From positions 20,001 to 60,000 of the forward strand of contig JAWQFJ010017551.1 in assembly GCA_034096865.1 (NCBI GenBank): a stretch of 40,000 bases of DNA, in the 5' to 3' direction. Origin of the DNA: Theodoxus fluviatilis. Its lineage: Eukaryota; Mollusca; Gastropoda; Cycloneritida; Neritidae. Numbering within the stretch: the stretch's first letter is position 1; each line of letters opens with the position of its first letter. This document shows positions 1 through 11,721 of the stretch, piece by piece. The position numbers were made by a program, and so were the translations under genes. Under the pieces are notes generated by a model. It made no database searches. It saw nothing but the letters and a program-made list of their open reading frames with translations, and had not been told where the DNA came from.

Positions 1-3000
1 CACTGCATGAAATCGACTGGAATGGTACAGCTGCGTCCACTATTATAAGCTTGTCCAAATATTGCAGGGGTAATAATTTTGTGTCCCTAACTCACCTCTC
101 TAACAAACACACATCTTTAGTTAGCAAGACAGCTGTTCTCCTCAAATGTCAGCTGTTGACAAACTTGAAAAAACGCTGGTGGGGGAGAGATGTGTGAGGT
201 GGGTGTGGGTGTGGGTATCGATCTTCTTCGATAGTATTGATGTCAACCGTGGTAATATCTTGGTCAGGTTAGGCAAAGAATACGACCTAACGAAGACGTT
301 CGCAACAATCAAACCCATCGCAGCGATAGATTTTATTTGTTGAAACAGACCATGCAAGATTGTTGGAGCGTAAACGCTCCTTCAGGTAATATACTGTTAC
401 GTAGTTCCTTGCACTGCTATTTGTTTCTGAAATCCAACGTTTAAAAAGTTTTCATGGCAAATATCGGAGGTTTGCCCGTATGCTAACATCGCAAAGATGT
501 TAACAGTTCTGGTCATGTTCTGTAGCAAAAGTATGTACCTAGCGGTGCAGCATTCGATGGTGCTGACCTTTTTCCTCTCCATTTTTCCGGTTGAGGTACA
601 TCAAAGTACTTTGCAAAATTAGGAAAATGAAAGTATGAGAATGCTGTTTTCCTACTCAGACCACTTCAAAAACCCATCGTGGTTTCAAGAGCGATCTCAT
701 CTTGTCGCAACTACAAGTGGACAACAGGTAAATGCTCGTCCCATTTGTTTGTTCGTTTTTCCGTCCTTCATAGTACTGACGCTGTCTCCACTAAAGTCAG
801 GCTCACTATCACCACTATTACTACCACAGCAACAACAAGCAGAAGCGAAGGACGTGCTTAACGTTCGTGACTGTGAACTGATGATGAACACTAGTTCTCA
901 GCGTTTGAATATCATCACGGTGGTCAGTCGTTTTCTTGCAAGATGTTTGGGCGTCTTGGTGCCGCAGCTGACACCACACCTATCTAACGCCAGTTCACAC
1001 AGTTGCTGTCACTAAGGCGGTGTCAAAAAAAAGATCATTCAGGAAGACAACTGGCTTAATTTTAGGGTGAAGTGTTTGACTTCCAGGGCTAGACAGCGCT
1101 CATCCCTGTAGACAATATGTTTTCTGTGCCCAACAATTGACTTTAACTGACGCTATTCGATATTACATAACTATTGTCCTCTGAAACATTGCCAGAAACA
1201 GTAAGTTCTTCCATGAGGAATGAGTGAGAAAAGTCCAATGTTTGTACACACGCAAGGGGACACAACAAACCACACAGACGATTGCAGTTTGGCATTGTAT
1301 GAGTTTATCAAATACTTTTAGAAAAATGGGGAGACCAGTGAACAATTGGTGTGGAACAAGTCTGAAGAGATGTGGCGAGAAGAGGAATGTAAAACACACA
1401 AACACTCGAGGTAGTCCAAACAATCGAGATACACGTGCGGTTTCGTTAACACTCGTTCGGCCTGGTGACATCAAAGTGTAAGTTTCGTGCTGCGCGTGAT
1501 CTATCATAGCACTCAAGCTGTATTTTGCCCGAGTAGGCAGTAACTTTCAAAAGCGACGTGAAAATATCAATAATTAGTTGTCGACTAGGAAAGAGAATGA
1601 ACTCGGTGTAACTGGTTATATCACAAGTGTTAACACTGATTTCAAAACTAAGAAGAAACAGTTTCTCAAAGTCTCGTCATGATTCAAAACTAAAAGTCTT
1701 TCCTTACCGAGCCTCCTGATGGACAGACCAGACGATAGCAGCAGCTAGGAAAATACACCTCTCTTCAAATTCGGGAAACCCCCAAAAGACCGTCATCTGG
1801 CCAAAGGCCACCGCTTTATTACACAGACAAGCCGGTTTATCGTTTGCATGCGTAGATATTGTGTTTCCGTGGACTGGACATTAACACACATTCACACAGC
1901 AGCGGCATTGACAGAGGCACGCCATATTTCGAATTCGATGCGTTGTGCATGAAAAGAGAAAAATGAACCGGTGTACAGTCTAGATTATCCAACCTAAAAG
2001 CCATCGACTCTACAGCATTCGTGTCTTCCAATTAGAAAAAAAGGACTATGTTTCTTAGTGTCGGAAGAAATTGTCAAACGAAATGCTTCCATTAAAAAAA
2101 AGTCTGTGAAAAGAAATTGCACTGAAACCATTCCTTGGTAGAAGTTGAAAGTTACCGCTGCGTTGAGTTTATTGTTTACAGTTTCCACTTCTTCAATAAA
2201 TCTGTTAAAAAAATTATTTTGTGATATGTTCCTATGTTATTAGCTGTTTCGTGTTCTACACAACAGACCAGTGATACCAGGCGAAAGTTTCGCGCCAGGG
2301 AAAGGGGAAAAGTCAACCTACCGTGACCTCACATGTGTTGCATGATACGTGATAGCCTGCCATCGACCCTTGGTGCGGAGTCAAGATTAATGAAGTGAAA
2401 GGTGAGTGGTGTCACGTCTGATCGAATATGATAAAGAACAACGCACTCACAGGAATTTATCAAGCACTACCTTGTTTTCTTTAAGGTGAATGCTATTTTC
2501 CTGGCAGCAGTTAAAGACAACATTTTGTTTAGCATTTTATGTTGCAAGTACAGTACGTAGAATGTATCAGTAAGAAAAAAGCATCTGCATGGATATCAAT
2601 GTAATTTTTTGTAACACAGAGTACCTATCCCAGTCGCAATTAGAATGGCCTTAGAACTTGTAAATACTGATAAATCTGGTTATGTCTGACAAACCTACAC
2701 TTAAGCAGTGTAATGTTTCCCACTAGATAAAACCAAAGGAATAAAACAAGAACCCTCAAAAGTCTCGCAATTATGGCAACAGGCTGCCCATCAACGATTT
2801 TTCAGTAACTGCTACCTCTATCCATCAATGGTGTCGTAAATGTCGAGACTCGAGCGGTTGCAATCGGGAGTCAGTCCATCTCTGTTTCAGACAACAAGAC
2901 TGGCAGCAAAGACACTACATGCGTATAGTCTGTGGTGGCAGTCAAACTTGCTTCTAGCAGATGTGGAGGGGGAAGTGATGCTCTCATTAGGGCTAGCGCA

Positions 3001-3071
3001 TTGACCTGGTGGAGGTCACTGGTCCAGAACGTGTTGTACATCTCCTACTAGCGCATGGGTGCTGCTCAGCA
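1..3071. other. No supported gene
   Basis: Both strands show only short open frames, none with a recognisable domain or convincing splice signals. The composition is ordinary, moderately AT-rich animal intergenic DNA without long simple repeats. I see no RNA gene or terminal inverted repeat here. Confidence 0.5.
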
Positions 3072-3426
3072 TCAGTTGAAGGCTTGTTCCTGGAGCAGGT
3101 CCAACATCCGTCTAGTCAGGGAGGTGTGGGGCAGCTGTCCTTCAGACTGTGCTTTCGTTCTAAGTGCATTTAACATTCCAGGTGGTATGAGCATTTCCTG
3201 AACATAATGGGCTGCCCTACGATCCCTGATACGTTTACATGCGGCTGGTGTATTGTCGAAGGAACGCAGATCGGTTTTGCAATTGTGCTCTTTCACACTG
3301 AGTTTTAGGTGGTGCAACAGCATCGATTTCAGAAGCTATAGGACAGATTTCACTTGAACATTTAGTATTGTAAAGCCAAATTTGATTGTAGGTTTTGAGA
3401 TTGCCTATGGAAAATACACTGTGCAT
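3072..3426 (-). pseudogene. Unrecognised possible coding fragment, frameshifted
   Basis: Two overlapping minus-strand frames (3426-3235 and 3323-3072) read as one protein-like stretch if joined by a frameshift near 3310. The composition looks protein-like (FDNTPAACKRIRDRRAAHY, then LIPPGMLNALRTKAQ) and not like a simple repeat. It ends at a stop next to 3072. I do not recognise a family. It may be a decayed transposon or gene fragment, or a chance open frame; mutation or a splice site could equally explain the frame change. No neighbouring exon was found. Confidence 0.2.
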
Positions 3427-3549
3427 TTTGTCTGTTCGCTACCTTAAGTGCTCAGAATAATCATATTGTATATTATTTTAAATATCAAACAATGTGTTGT
3501 AAAACTGTGGGTCAGTACTTTTCACGAAGAGACGCACGGACGTACGGGG

Positions 3550-4422
3550 GGTGATTGATAAGTTCGTGGCCTAAGATAGAAAAAGATGAGTAATACAGAT
3601 TTCGTTACATGCATGTGCATTTGAACCCTTTGAGTGACTATGAAGAGAGTTTGGAGTTATCATTTTCTGTGGTATTTTGGTTCTGGATAATTGAAAATTG
3701 CAATTCAGAACTATCTGAGAAAATGGACATCATCAACCTTCATGCAGTCACCCGCTACCTCGGTCGTATCACCCAAGGAGGTCCACGAGGACATAGTGGT
3801 AACACTAGGGAGAGTACCCCTTCTTACAGCATCGTGACGAAGTGGGCTGCTCAATTCAAACGTGGCAGAGAGAGTACGGAAGTCGACCCCCGTCTAAAAG
3901 GTCTGTCTCCGTCACCACACAGGAGACCATCGACACGATCCACGACAAGATCATGACAGATCGACCGATAACACAGCGGTACATTGTCACAGAGCTGGGT
4001 ATCTCACAGGAATGCGTCCATGCGGTTATCCACGACGAACTCTAAATGAGTGTCAGCATGCTGAGTCTCAAAATTCCTTGGGCCTGATCATAGTTGTGAT
4101 GGCTGCCATCCAGAACTGCAGTCAAACTCATCGAACACTCGCCCTATTTACCTGATTTGCCACCCTTGGACTACTACCTGTCCCCCGAGATGAAGAAGGA
4201 GCCCAGTAGTTGCTATGTTGACAGTGCTGATGATGTCATCGCTGCTGTGGACCTCTTTTTGGAGGTCCAAGACGCCTACTCCGAAGAAATAAAATAATCC
4301 ATTTGCTCCAACACCACTGGACTAAGTGTGTAAATGCAGGAGGGGATTATGTTGAGAAATAAATGTGCCAGGTTTTCCAGAATTGACTTCTTCTACCTTA
4401 GGCCACGAACTTATCAATCACC
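3550..4422 (+). mobile_element. mariner element, internally deleted
   Basis: The ends are 31-bp terminal inverted repeats (3550-3580 and 4392-4422) starting GGTGATTGATAAGTTCG, with one mismatch. Between them lie pieces of a mariner transposase. The total of 873 bp compares with about 1.3 kb for an intact mariner, consistent with an internal deletion of about 0.4 kb. A clean TA target duplication is not obvious: TA occurs at 3543-3544 on the left, a few bases outside the TIR, and no clear partner is seen on the right. This is a dead copy that could at most be mobilised in trans. Confidence 0.85.
3723..4297 (+). pseudogene. mariner transposase remnant
   Basis: The N-terminal part begins with MDIINLHAVTRYLG and runs through the second helix-turn-helix region (SYSIVTKWAAQFKRGRES), then continues in another frame (SVSVTTQETIDTIHDK, ELGISQECVHAVIHDEL) after a frameshift near 3890. 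The central catalytic part is missing after about 4080. The C-terminal part resumes near 4124 with EHSPYLPDLPPLDYYL, which holds the third catalytic Asp of the mariner D,D34D triad (codon 4169-4171), and ends at TAA 4295-4297. The first two catalytic aspartates lie in the deleted part. With at least one frameshift plus the deletion, no functional enzyme can be made. Confidence 0.8.
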
Positions 4423-5078
4423 GCTCATGTTTTTCGGACAAAACATGAGATGAGGATTGAGAGAGACAGAGAGCAGGCTTTAAAAAAATGACGACCTTTA
4501 ACACTAAGCCCAGCTTGTATCGCAAAGAAGCATAGACAATGTAGAAAAGTGTTGTTGTCTCCAGCCCCAAAGCAGAGTTAGGCCGAACGCTGAAATGTCA
4601 ATGGGTAGTTTTTATTGGCTGCCTGGAGGCGCTCCTGGGGGAGCTGATGGAGTAGCCTCTACAGCCTCGCAGACAGCGGTTCCAAATATTTAGGAGCGCA
4701 TAGAGTCGACCAGGTCGTGCGCGGTACTGAAGCTGTTGTTACGAATCGAATGTGCCGAATGGTGTGTGCACGTGATTCTGTTTTGACTGTGATTATTTTT
4801 AGCATGAGTTGGTGACGTAGTGGCTGAGGAGTGTTCACGTGTGAGCGAATGATCCGATTGATTGTATATTTGCCGAGTGAAAGCTGTGTGCGACACTCGA
4901 GCGATTGAACCTCAGGGAGACGGGTGAGTGCTGATTTTATCTGTTATAATTTTACATTGTAAATACCGCGGATGTATGATGATTGATAGTGAAGGAACGG
5001 ATGAGTGAGTTTTCGTTGTTTTCAGGGTTCTTCAGCCTGGGACGAGTCCCAGAGACGCTAGCTGAGGCTCGGAGCTCT
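4423..5078. other. No supported gene; possible non-coding exon boundary
   Basis: No long open frame is supported. A good donor-like site (CGG|GTGAGT, intron side from 4924) is followed 100 bp later by a pyrimidine-rich acceptor-like site (TTCGTTGTTTTCAG ending 5025). They could bound a small intron in an untranslated leader, but no adjacent coding sequence supports this. Confidence 0.25.
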
Positions 5079-5955
5079 ACCGGCGGGGGCTGGTGTGGAG
5101 ACTGTCGGCGGGGGCCGCTTGAGCGCTTGTAGCGAGATTGTCGGCGGGGGCCTGTAGCGTGGAAAATAGTAACCCGTGGAAAACAGTACCCGGAAGTCAT
5201 CGCAGAGTTATCTGCGAGGGACGTGCTGAGAATTCCACTCTAAAAAGAGACGGCACCCGCCACTCCGCCTGACTGACTTGGCACGCCCGGGGAGTTATGC
5301 TAAGATCCGGCCGCGTAAATATATCTGCGTTTTGTGACAAACGTCTTTCTCGGCGGTACTGTACTCCATGCACCTTAACGGTGCGCGTGATTCGGGTGTA
5401 ATCTTAAGCTAAACGACGTTTATTGGCGCTGCGGAAATGGTCGAAGTCGGAAACATTCGGAACGTCGTTTAGCTTAAGGATTACACCCGAATCACGCGCA
5501 CCGTTAAGGTGCATGGAGTACAGTACCGCCGAGCAAGACGTTTGTCACAAAACGCAGATATATTTACGCGGCCGGATCTTAGCATAACTCCCCGGGCGTG
5601 CCAAGTCAGTCAACGGTCGCGTTTTATAAAACCAGACTACAAACAGACTACAGGGAGGTGACTCCCATATTATTTCCGGCAGGGGAGACGGCTTTACACG
5701 GGGAAAACCTTTTTTGAACGCTACATCATGTGTTAAACTACACAAATGCACCAAAACCTCGTAAAGCAACTAATGCGTCGTTTGTCGGAATATATTCCAT
5801 GCGAAGAACAGGTGCAGGAGCGGTAAATTGCATAAAGCACGTCCCTCGCAGATAACTCTGCGATGACTTCCGGGTACTGTTTTCCACGGGTTACTATTTT
5901 CCACGCTACAGGGCCGCTTGAGCGTCTGCAGACCGAGTGTCGGCGGGGGCCGCAC
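5079..5955. repeat. GC-rich minisatellite interrupted by a foldback element
   Basis: Imperfect units containing TGTCGGCGGGGGCCGCTTGA occur at 5102-5137, from 5138, and at 5938-5955, with a weaker unit at 5078-5101. One unit is split at 5152/5911 by the foldback element. Removing the element and one 5-bp GGGCC copy restores a regular unit. Confidence 0.65.
5153..5910 (-). mobile_element. Foldback-type DNA element, copy 1 (758 bp)
   Basis: The ends are TGTAGCG and CGCTACA, flanked by a 5-bp duplication GGGCC (5148-5152 and 5911-5915). Each end has two tandem subrepeats of about 17 bp (TGGAAAATAGTAACC, TGGAAAACAGTACC), then a shared CGCAGAGTTATCTGC block. The inner inverted arms are about 150 bp (5270-5420 and 5461-5612) around a 40-bp spacer. 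The segment 5613-5835 is present on one side only. The copy is oriented opposite to the one at 8933. No transposase is encoded, so it is non-autonomous. TG...CA ends with 5-bp duplications recall integrase-type elements (Ginger-like TGTNR ends), but the superfamily is not established. Confidence 0.8.
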
Positions 5956-8932
5956 ATTAGCTCCTGTGAGCCCGGGTGTGGGCCGGAGCTGGTGAGGGAT
6001 TGTGTTTGTGTTCGTTATATATTTGTGCTGGTGTTCGTGTTTTTTTCTTGTTTATTTTCATTTGTGCGGGCTAGGCTAACCCGAGGCCCAGTTAGCCGGT
6101 CCGTAACAGCTGTGCTCTGTACTCTACTCGTACGACGGTGCATGCGTCACAGTTTTGTGTGTGCGTGTCTGAGTGTTTCTCTGCTTATTGTGGTCGGTAC
6201 TCATTATTTGAATAGTTGTGCTTTCCAGAGAAAGCACTTCCGAACATTCGAGTCATACATTGCACAAGCAACCAATATGTCCTCTGCTGATTAACTTCAA
6301 TTGGAAAATCTTGTCTGCTTTTGTCACGGAAAATATTAAAAATTGAAAATATACGAGGTGATTTTCAGGAAGGGTACCTAGATGATCATTCACTTTGTTT
6401 CTTTGCATGATTATTTTTGTTGAGGGATATACATTTGCTAATTCACTTTGTTTCTTAGCATAGTTATCATTATGGGCTCACACTTTGGATTATGATTCAT
6501 ACGCATTTCTCATTTCACTAGGACGTGATGCTGGAGATTAAACGCTGCTGAGAAGACAGACTCCTTCAGCAATAAGGTGTGTGCCTGGGAACACGGAAGG
6601 GTGCACTAGATCTGAATGTTAAAAAATACTGGTAATAATAAAAAGGTGAAACATGTTTACTGCCATTTCCACCGTACAAATGTAAAACCCGACAACTCGC
6701 ACTGCAAACAACACACAACCACATGCAAGATTCCTACTGCAGAACACGTTTTCCCACTCCCAGGTCGACTTTCCATCCACGAAATAGCCTTTGAATCATG
6801 AAGAAAGAGACATTAAAAGACATCAAAAAACAAACAAACAAAAAGTTCAAAAGTCGTGCATCCAAGTATGCTGGTGGCACAAGGGTGACAACGGTGTGCA
6901 GTCGTTGAACATAGATTGCATAGTTGTGCAAAAAGGTGAAATATCACAAGACGTGAGAGAGGATCTCTCCTCTAAACCAGTCCACACGGAATGCCGGCAG
7001 GATCCTCGGTAATGTGTACAATCCAACTCTCGATGAAGACGGGAAAATGTGGAAAACTTGGCACTCTCATGCCCTACTTAACCCTGCAGGGAAACACCGA
7101 AAGGTTTAACAATCACACGCGTCTATCCGTGCGTACGAGAACACTATAAACCGGCAGATACATGTGCTCAAAAACAATAGTTATGTGAAGATGGAGAATG
7201 AAAAGTCTCCCACGTGAAAAAATGCTTCCAAGTCTATCACATTAAAACTCTGTGTGTAGCATATCAATCCGTACAGTCCATTCAGTGATAATACACACGT
7301 GATGAGAGATAAAGATCTTCGTGGACCTGTGATAAAATAGGAAGAAATCATGTAGGTATCCATCCCTCTGTAGCACTGTACATCTCCTCTCGTGTCCAAG
7401 GCACCAAACGTTGCAGGAAAAACTCCGTGTCACCGAAGTCACACCATTGCTTCCGCGTCGCTGTCGCCTGCAAGATCGACAGGATCGAATAAGCGCTCGG
7501 GTCCCAGTCTGTCCTACACAGAGGAATTGCATTTCTGCGTCGCCCACACAGCATTCTGTCCAGAAACATAACCCAGCGCAGGCACAACAGAAGAAACAAC
7601 AATGTGGTGGTTGGAGGGGTCGGAATGAGAATGGAGGTATTGTGGATGGAGGTGGGGGCGAGGAGAAAGGGGTGGGTGGGGGTGCTAAAGTTCTTCAATA
7701 GGATAGCCACACTCGAAATTGCTTATGTCGTTACTGACACGGAGTCTGGGTAGGCCCTATCTAATGCATTGTAGAACCTTCACTGTGATACCCACGCAAT
7801 TCCAAGGCAGGTAAGCTGCTTATGCACATACAGTAGATGGTTTCTGATAAAAGTCAACAGTCTATTCTCCATTTCGTATTACCCCTGCTTGAGATTGTGA
7901 CACAATCGACAGAACTGTCTGCTTATTACAGCTTGATGTTCGCGTGAACGACACTCATATTTTGAAGACCATGGGGTAAAAGAGTTTAATTTGAAGGTCG
8001 GTAGGGGTTTTTCTCCCTCAAAGATTGAATTCGGTGTGATCGGAACATCAGTAGGTGAAGTGCGGTTGAATGGAATGTGGATGAAGCGACTACGCTGCGG
8101 AACTGGGTAAGGTGGGGTGGAATGGGAGAGATCTGGAAAGGTCGCCATATGTAAGAGTGCGCAGATATTACAATTTCAACCTAATGGCATCTCAATAAAG
8201 TTAAAGTGTGTGGCCACTGCTATACGAATATATTGGTGCAAACTGTTTTAAAGATGAGAAAGATGTGCTTTAAAAAGTAATTTTTTTGCCCGAATAGCTA
8301 AGTCAGCACTCCCGTCAAGTCATATATGATATATTTCTTTAGCTACTGAGTTTCACCCCAAACTACTAATGAGAAAACACGCAGACGACGCCAGTTTCCC
8401 GATTAAAAAAGACATCTACCAAAGTCCAATGAACATTCTTCGTTGCCCTCCGTCATTTCCTTTGTGGCTATAAAAACATGTGAGCACAATAGTATGCATG
8501 GGGGTAAATAGACAATGATAATGCCATCCCATTGCTTGTCCTAACAGTGCAACCACATGTGTTGGGTAAGATCCATTCTCCGTTTGCTCTTGACGAGTTG
8601 GTTCAGTCTTAACTAACATGGAGAACATAATCAAAGGTAAGAGTTTTTTCTAAGAAAGCAGCGTGTTAGTCACGAGAAAAAGTAAAGGTATGATACGTGT
8701 TGCAGCTAGTCTGTTTTCAGTCGAGACTTTCATTGCCATAACAGGATGCTCAAATTCAATACACAAACACCAGTTACATACATTTTGCTGTCTAATATCG
8801 GCCCAACAAGAAAATCAAGCGCGCTACAGGCCGACGAGAAGGACGCCTCTGTCTCATTGGTCCTGGAAACCCCCAATCGCTATCCAATCCACTATACCAC
8901 CTAGTCATCCTTTGCCGACACGTAACAGGCCA
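5956..8932. other. No supported gene
   Basis: Open frames here (for example 5863-6294 and 7411-7701) show no domain or codon pattern I can support; part of the first lies in the foldback element. A short direct repeat starting ATTCACTTTGTTTCTT occurs near 6388 and 6441. Positions 7600-7690 are G-rich with many GGGTGG and GGAGG runs. Confidence 0.5.
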
Positions 8933-9698
8933 TGTAACGTTCCAAAGTATGAACCGTTCCAAAGTATGAACCGGAAATCGTCGCAGAGTTATCTGCCCGG
9001 CTCTCTCTTTATGCGATTTACCGCTCCTGCACCTGTTCTTCGCATGGAATATATCCCGACAAACGACGCATTAGTTGCTTTACGAGTTTTTGTGTTTTTG
9101 GTGCATTTGTGTCGTTTAACACATAATGTAGCGTTCAAAAAAGTTTTTTCCCGTGAAAAGCCGTCTCCCCTGCCGGAAATAATATGGGAGTCACCTCCCT
9201 GTAGTCTATTTGTAGTCTGGTTTTATAAAACGCGACCGTTGACTGACTTGGCACGCCCGGGGAGTTATGCTAAGATCCGGCCGCGTTAATATATCTGCGT
9301 TTTGTGACAAACGTCTTGCTCGGCGGTACTGTACTCCATGCACCTTAACGGTGCGCGTGATTCGGGTGTAATCTTAAGCTAAACGACGTTCCGAATGTTT
9401 CCGACTTCGACCATATCAGCAGCGCCAATAAACGTCGTTTAGCTTAAGATTACACCAGAATCACGCGCACCGTTAAGGTGCATGGAGTACAGTACCGCCG
9501 AGCAAGACGTTTGTCACAAAACGCAGATACATTAACGCGGCCGGATCTTAGCATAACTCCCCGGGCGTGCCAAGTCAGTCAGGCGGAGTGGCGGGTGCCG
9601 TCTCTTTTTAGAGTCGAATTATTAAGAGTACCGGGCAGATAACTCTGCGACGATTTCCGGTTCATACTTTGGAACGGTTCATACTTTGGAACGTTACA
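8933..9698 (+). mobile_element. Foldback-type DNA element, copy 2 (766 bp)
   Basis: The ends are TGTAACG and CGTTACA with a 5-bp duplication GGCCA (8928-8932 and 9699-9703). Each end has two tandem copies of TTCCAAAGTATGAACC, then GGAAATCGTCGCAGAG. The inner arms (9240-9390 and 9431-9581) flank a 40-bp spacer that is the reverse complement of the spacer in copy 1. The one-sided segment 9005-9235 matches copy 1 in reverse. Inner parts of the two copies are nearly identical, while the terminal subrepeats differ. The plus-strand open frame running to 9289 crosses the left boundary and is not regarded as a gene. Confidence 0.82.
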
Positions 9699-9821
9699 GG
9701 CCAGAGCCAGCATAAATCAGGCTCGGGCCACGCTGCCAGCAGCAATATCCCATTGAAGACTGGGAACATGAGCGGAATGTTAGGCACTTTCCATGAAGAT
9801 GTCGACTTGTTCTTTTAACCA

Positions 9822-10057
9822 GGGCCCGTATTCACAACGGCGATTTTTCGGCAATTTATGTTAACCCCGATGTATCTCTAAACTCAGACGATTCCAACTG
9901 CCTGTTCCGCTCTCCCTTGGCTGGAAACCAGTATATATAGCAAAGCGCAACCTAGGATCCTCTGACGAGCGTACCTTATCTAACCGATCAAGATAACGCG
10001 GGGCTAGGGGATAAATCGAGTGTTAAAAAGATAAATCGCCGTTGTGAATACGGGCCC
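9822..10057. mobile_element. Short MITE (236 bp)
   Basis: The terminal inverted repeats begin GGGCCCGTATTCACAACGGC and match in 26 of 27 positions (9822-9848 against 10031-10057). There is no coding capacity. No clear target duplication is visible beyond a single A. The superfamily is unassigned; GGGCCCGTATTCA-type ends occur in several animal MITE groups. It lies about 370 bp downstream of the stop codon of the minus-strand KCNE-like gene. Confidence 0.75.
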
Positions 10058-10427
10058 AGAGCCCTCAGAGAAAAACACACATGATGCCGGCGAAGCTAAC
10101 ATCTCAAGCACGAATGATGCCAGAGGTCTCTTCAAAAGCAACGGTACCTAAGGGATGAAGTATCCACAAACAGCAGGCGAAGGAATCACCTCAGACGCAG
10201 ACGAACTTGACGTCCAAAATATCAGGAGACCGTGAAACCCGAGAATGGAGCTCTGGACGAGCTGCCGTCTTCATTCCCGTGACGTGCCCAGGAAACAAGA
10301 CTCGATGGAGTCATCCCACACAGCCAACGGTCCAAGCCGTCCTCGCGCATGCGCGAGGCACCATAAGTCTCTGACATAAGGAGACTACGCAAGAAACAAC
10401 ATACAAGCAGCAGGCCACGCCGACATC
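10058..10427 (-). other. Probable 3' flank or 3' UTR of the KCNE-like gene
   Basis: This stretch follows the stop codon of the minus-strand gene. I found no AATAAA on the minus strand, so the transcript end cannot be placed. No other feature is seen. Confidence 0.3.
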
Positions 10428-11652
10428 TCACACACGCGAAATATCAAAGGTGTCCGGGGACTGCAGATCTTCAGAATCGCCGCTGCCCTCCCAGGGTCGG
10501 GCTTGGGCCCCCAGGGATCCCTGCAGCTGCAGCACGGGGACCCGCCTGGTGTCCGATACAGAGAACTGCTTCCGGAGCACACGGCGCGGGAGGCCATGTC
10601 GAGCTTCGGGCATGGTCCCCTGTTTGACCAGTTGCCGCCCGTGGGCGGGACGGCCCGAGCGGGGAGGGCTCTGCAAGTCAAAGAGGTGGAGCGCCTTCGG
10701 GGACATGGGCAGACCGCCCCGCCGCTCCGAGTCCCCTAACCGGATCATGGCCAGGGGCATGGGGGGAGTCCCTGAGTTCCGTGGAGGGGTGCCTGAAGAT
10801 CTGGGAGGGGTGCCTGCAGATCGAGGTGGAGTTCCCATGTCTCTGGGCCGCACGTCCCTGCCCAGCCATCCCCTGTCTTCTGCCCTCTCTTCCCCTCTCT
10901 CTTTCAGCCTATCGTCACTGCTTCCCTTGCTCGAAGCAGCGTCGTCTTTGGGAAGACCCCCCTTCACCCTTGAGCGTTCACTTTTGTTTTTGGAACTTCC
11001 TTCGTTGTTGTCACCAGTCTCGTCTTTGGAGCTGTTCGTGGTCCTAATGCTCGCTCTCTCAGCGGTGTCTGTTTTGACCGTTTGTTTCTCTTCGCTGTCG
11101 CACGTGCTATCAACACTATTGGATCTTCTCTCGGTTGCCTCGGCAACCGCTACGTCCTGCAGTTCAGCAGCCGCAAAGCAGATGTCCGAGTCCGCCCTCA
11201 TCAAGTTGCTGTCACTCGGGCTGGATTTGGCACTGGGCATTTTCACAGAGTCGCTGTCCACAGAACTCAGTCTAGCACCAGAACTCTTCTCAGACCCTAA
11301 TTTGAGCGAGCCCAGGTGGACCTTTGTTGAGGAGTTGCCGTGTGAGTTTTTCCTCTCGCAGGCGGAGATTCTGAGAGATCGGTTGACGTTGAGCGGGGTC
11401 GTCGGCGTATCGTTGTCGTCATAGTCGTCGTCTTCTTCGTTGTTGTCCTCGTTGTCTCCGAACACGGCGTCGTCGCCTTCGACGCTCTTGGTGCCGTTGT
11501 TGGCGGCGGCCTCCTCCTGCTCCCTGGCCTCCTCCTGCTCCCTGGCCTTCTTCTCCTCCTCCAGGCGCTTCAGCCGCTCAGCCACCTGCCTCACGTTACG
11601 CACCTTGACGGCGCTGAATGGATCCATCTTCATGGCCATATAGTCCGTGAAG
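10428..11652 (-). CDS. KCNE-like membrane protein, exon 2 (long cytoplasmic tail)
   Basis: This exon encodes residues 75 (part) to 482 and ends with a TGA at 10428-10430. The acceptor is well formed: a pyrimidine-rich run ending CTGTGCAG, with AG at 11654-11653 and a CTGAC branch-like site about 30 nt upstream. Its first base completes the CG left by exon 1 to give Arg75. The protein continues FTDYMAMKMDPFSAVKVRN, a predicted helix or coiled coil (about residues 90-125, RLKRLEEEKKAREQEE), an acidic stretch (EEDDDYDDNDTP), Ser-rich low-complexity sequence, and four 7-residue repeats of GTPPRS type (about 10763-10835). The tail looks disordered and rich in phospho-acceptor sites. KCNE proteins usually have short tails, so this length is unusual. 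The last codons could hide a further donor, so the C-terminus is provisional. Confidence 0.7.
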
Positions 11653-11721
11653 CTGCACAGAGAACACAGACAATGCATTGAGTCAGGTAGAGATATACAG
11701 GCTTCATGCAAAGACGTATTA

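Noticed and set aside
8663..9289. 208-codon plus-strand frame
   Set aside because: It crosses the left boundary of foldback copy 2 and the related stretch in copy 1 is broken differently, so it is not a conserved protein.
10450..11424. Long plus-strand open frame (324 codons)
   Set aside because: It is antisense to the charged, Ser/Pro-rich exon 2 of the minus-strand gene, which has a matching splice acceptor. The plus frame has no domain and is a shadow.
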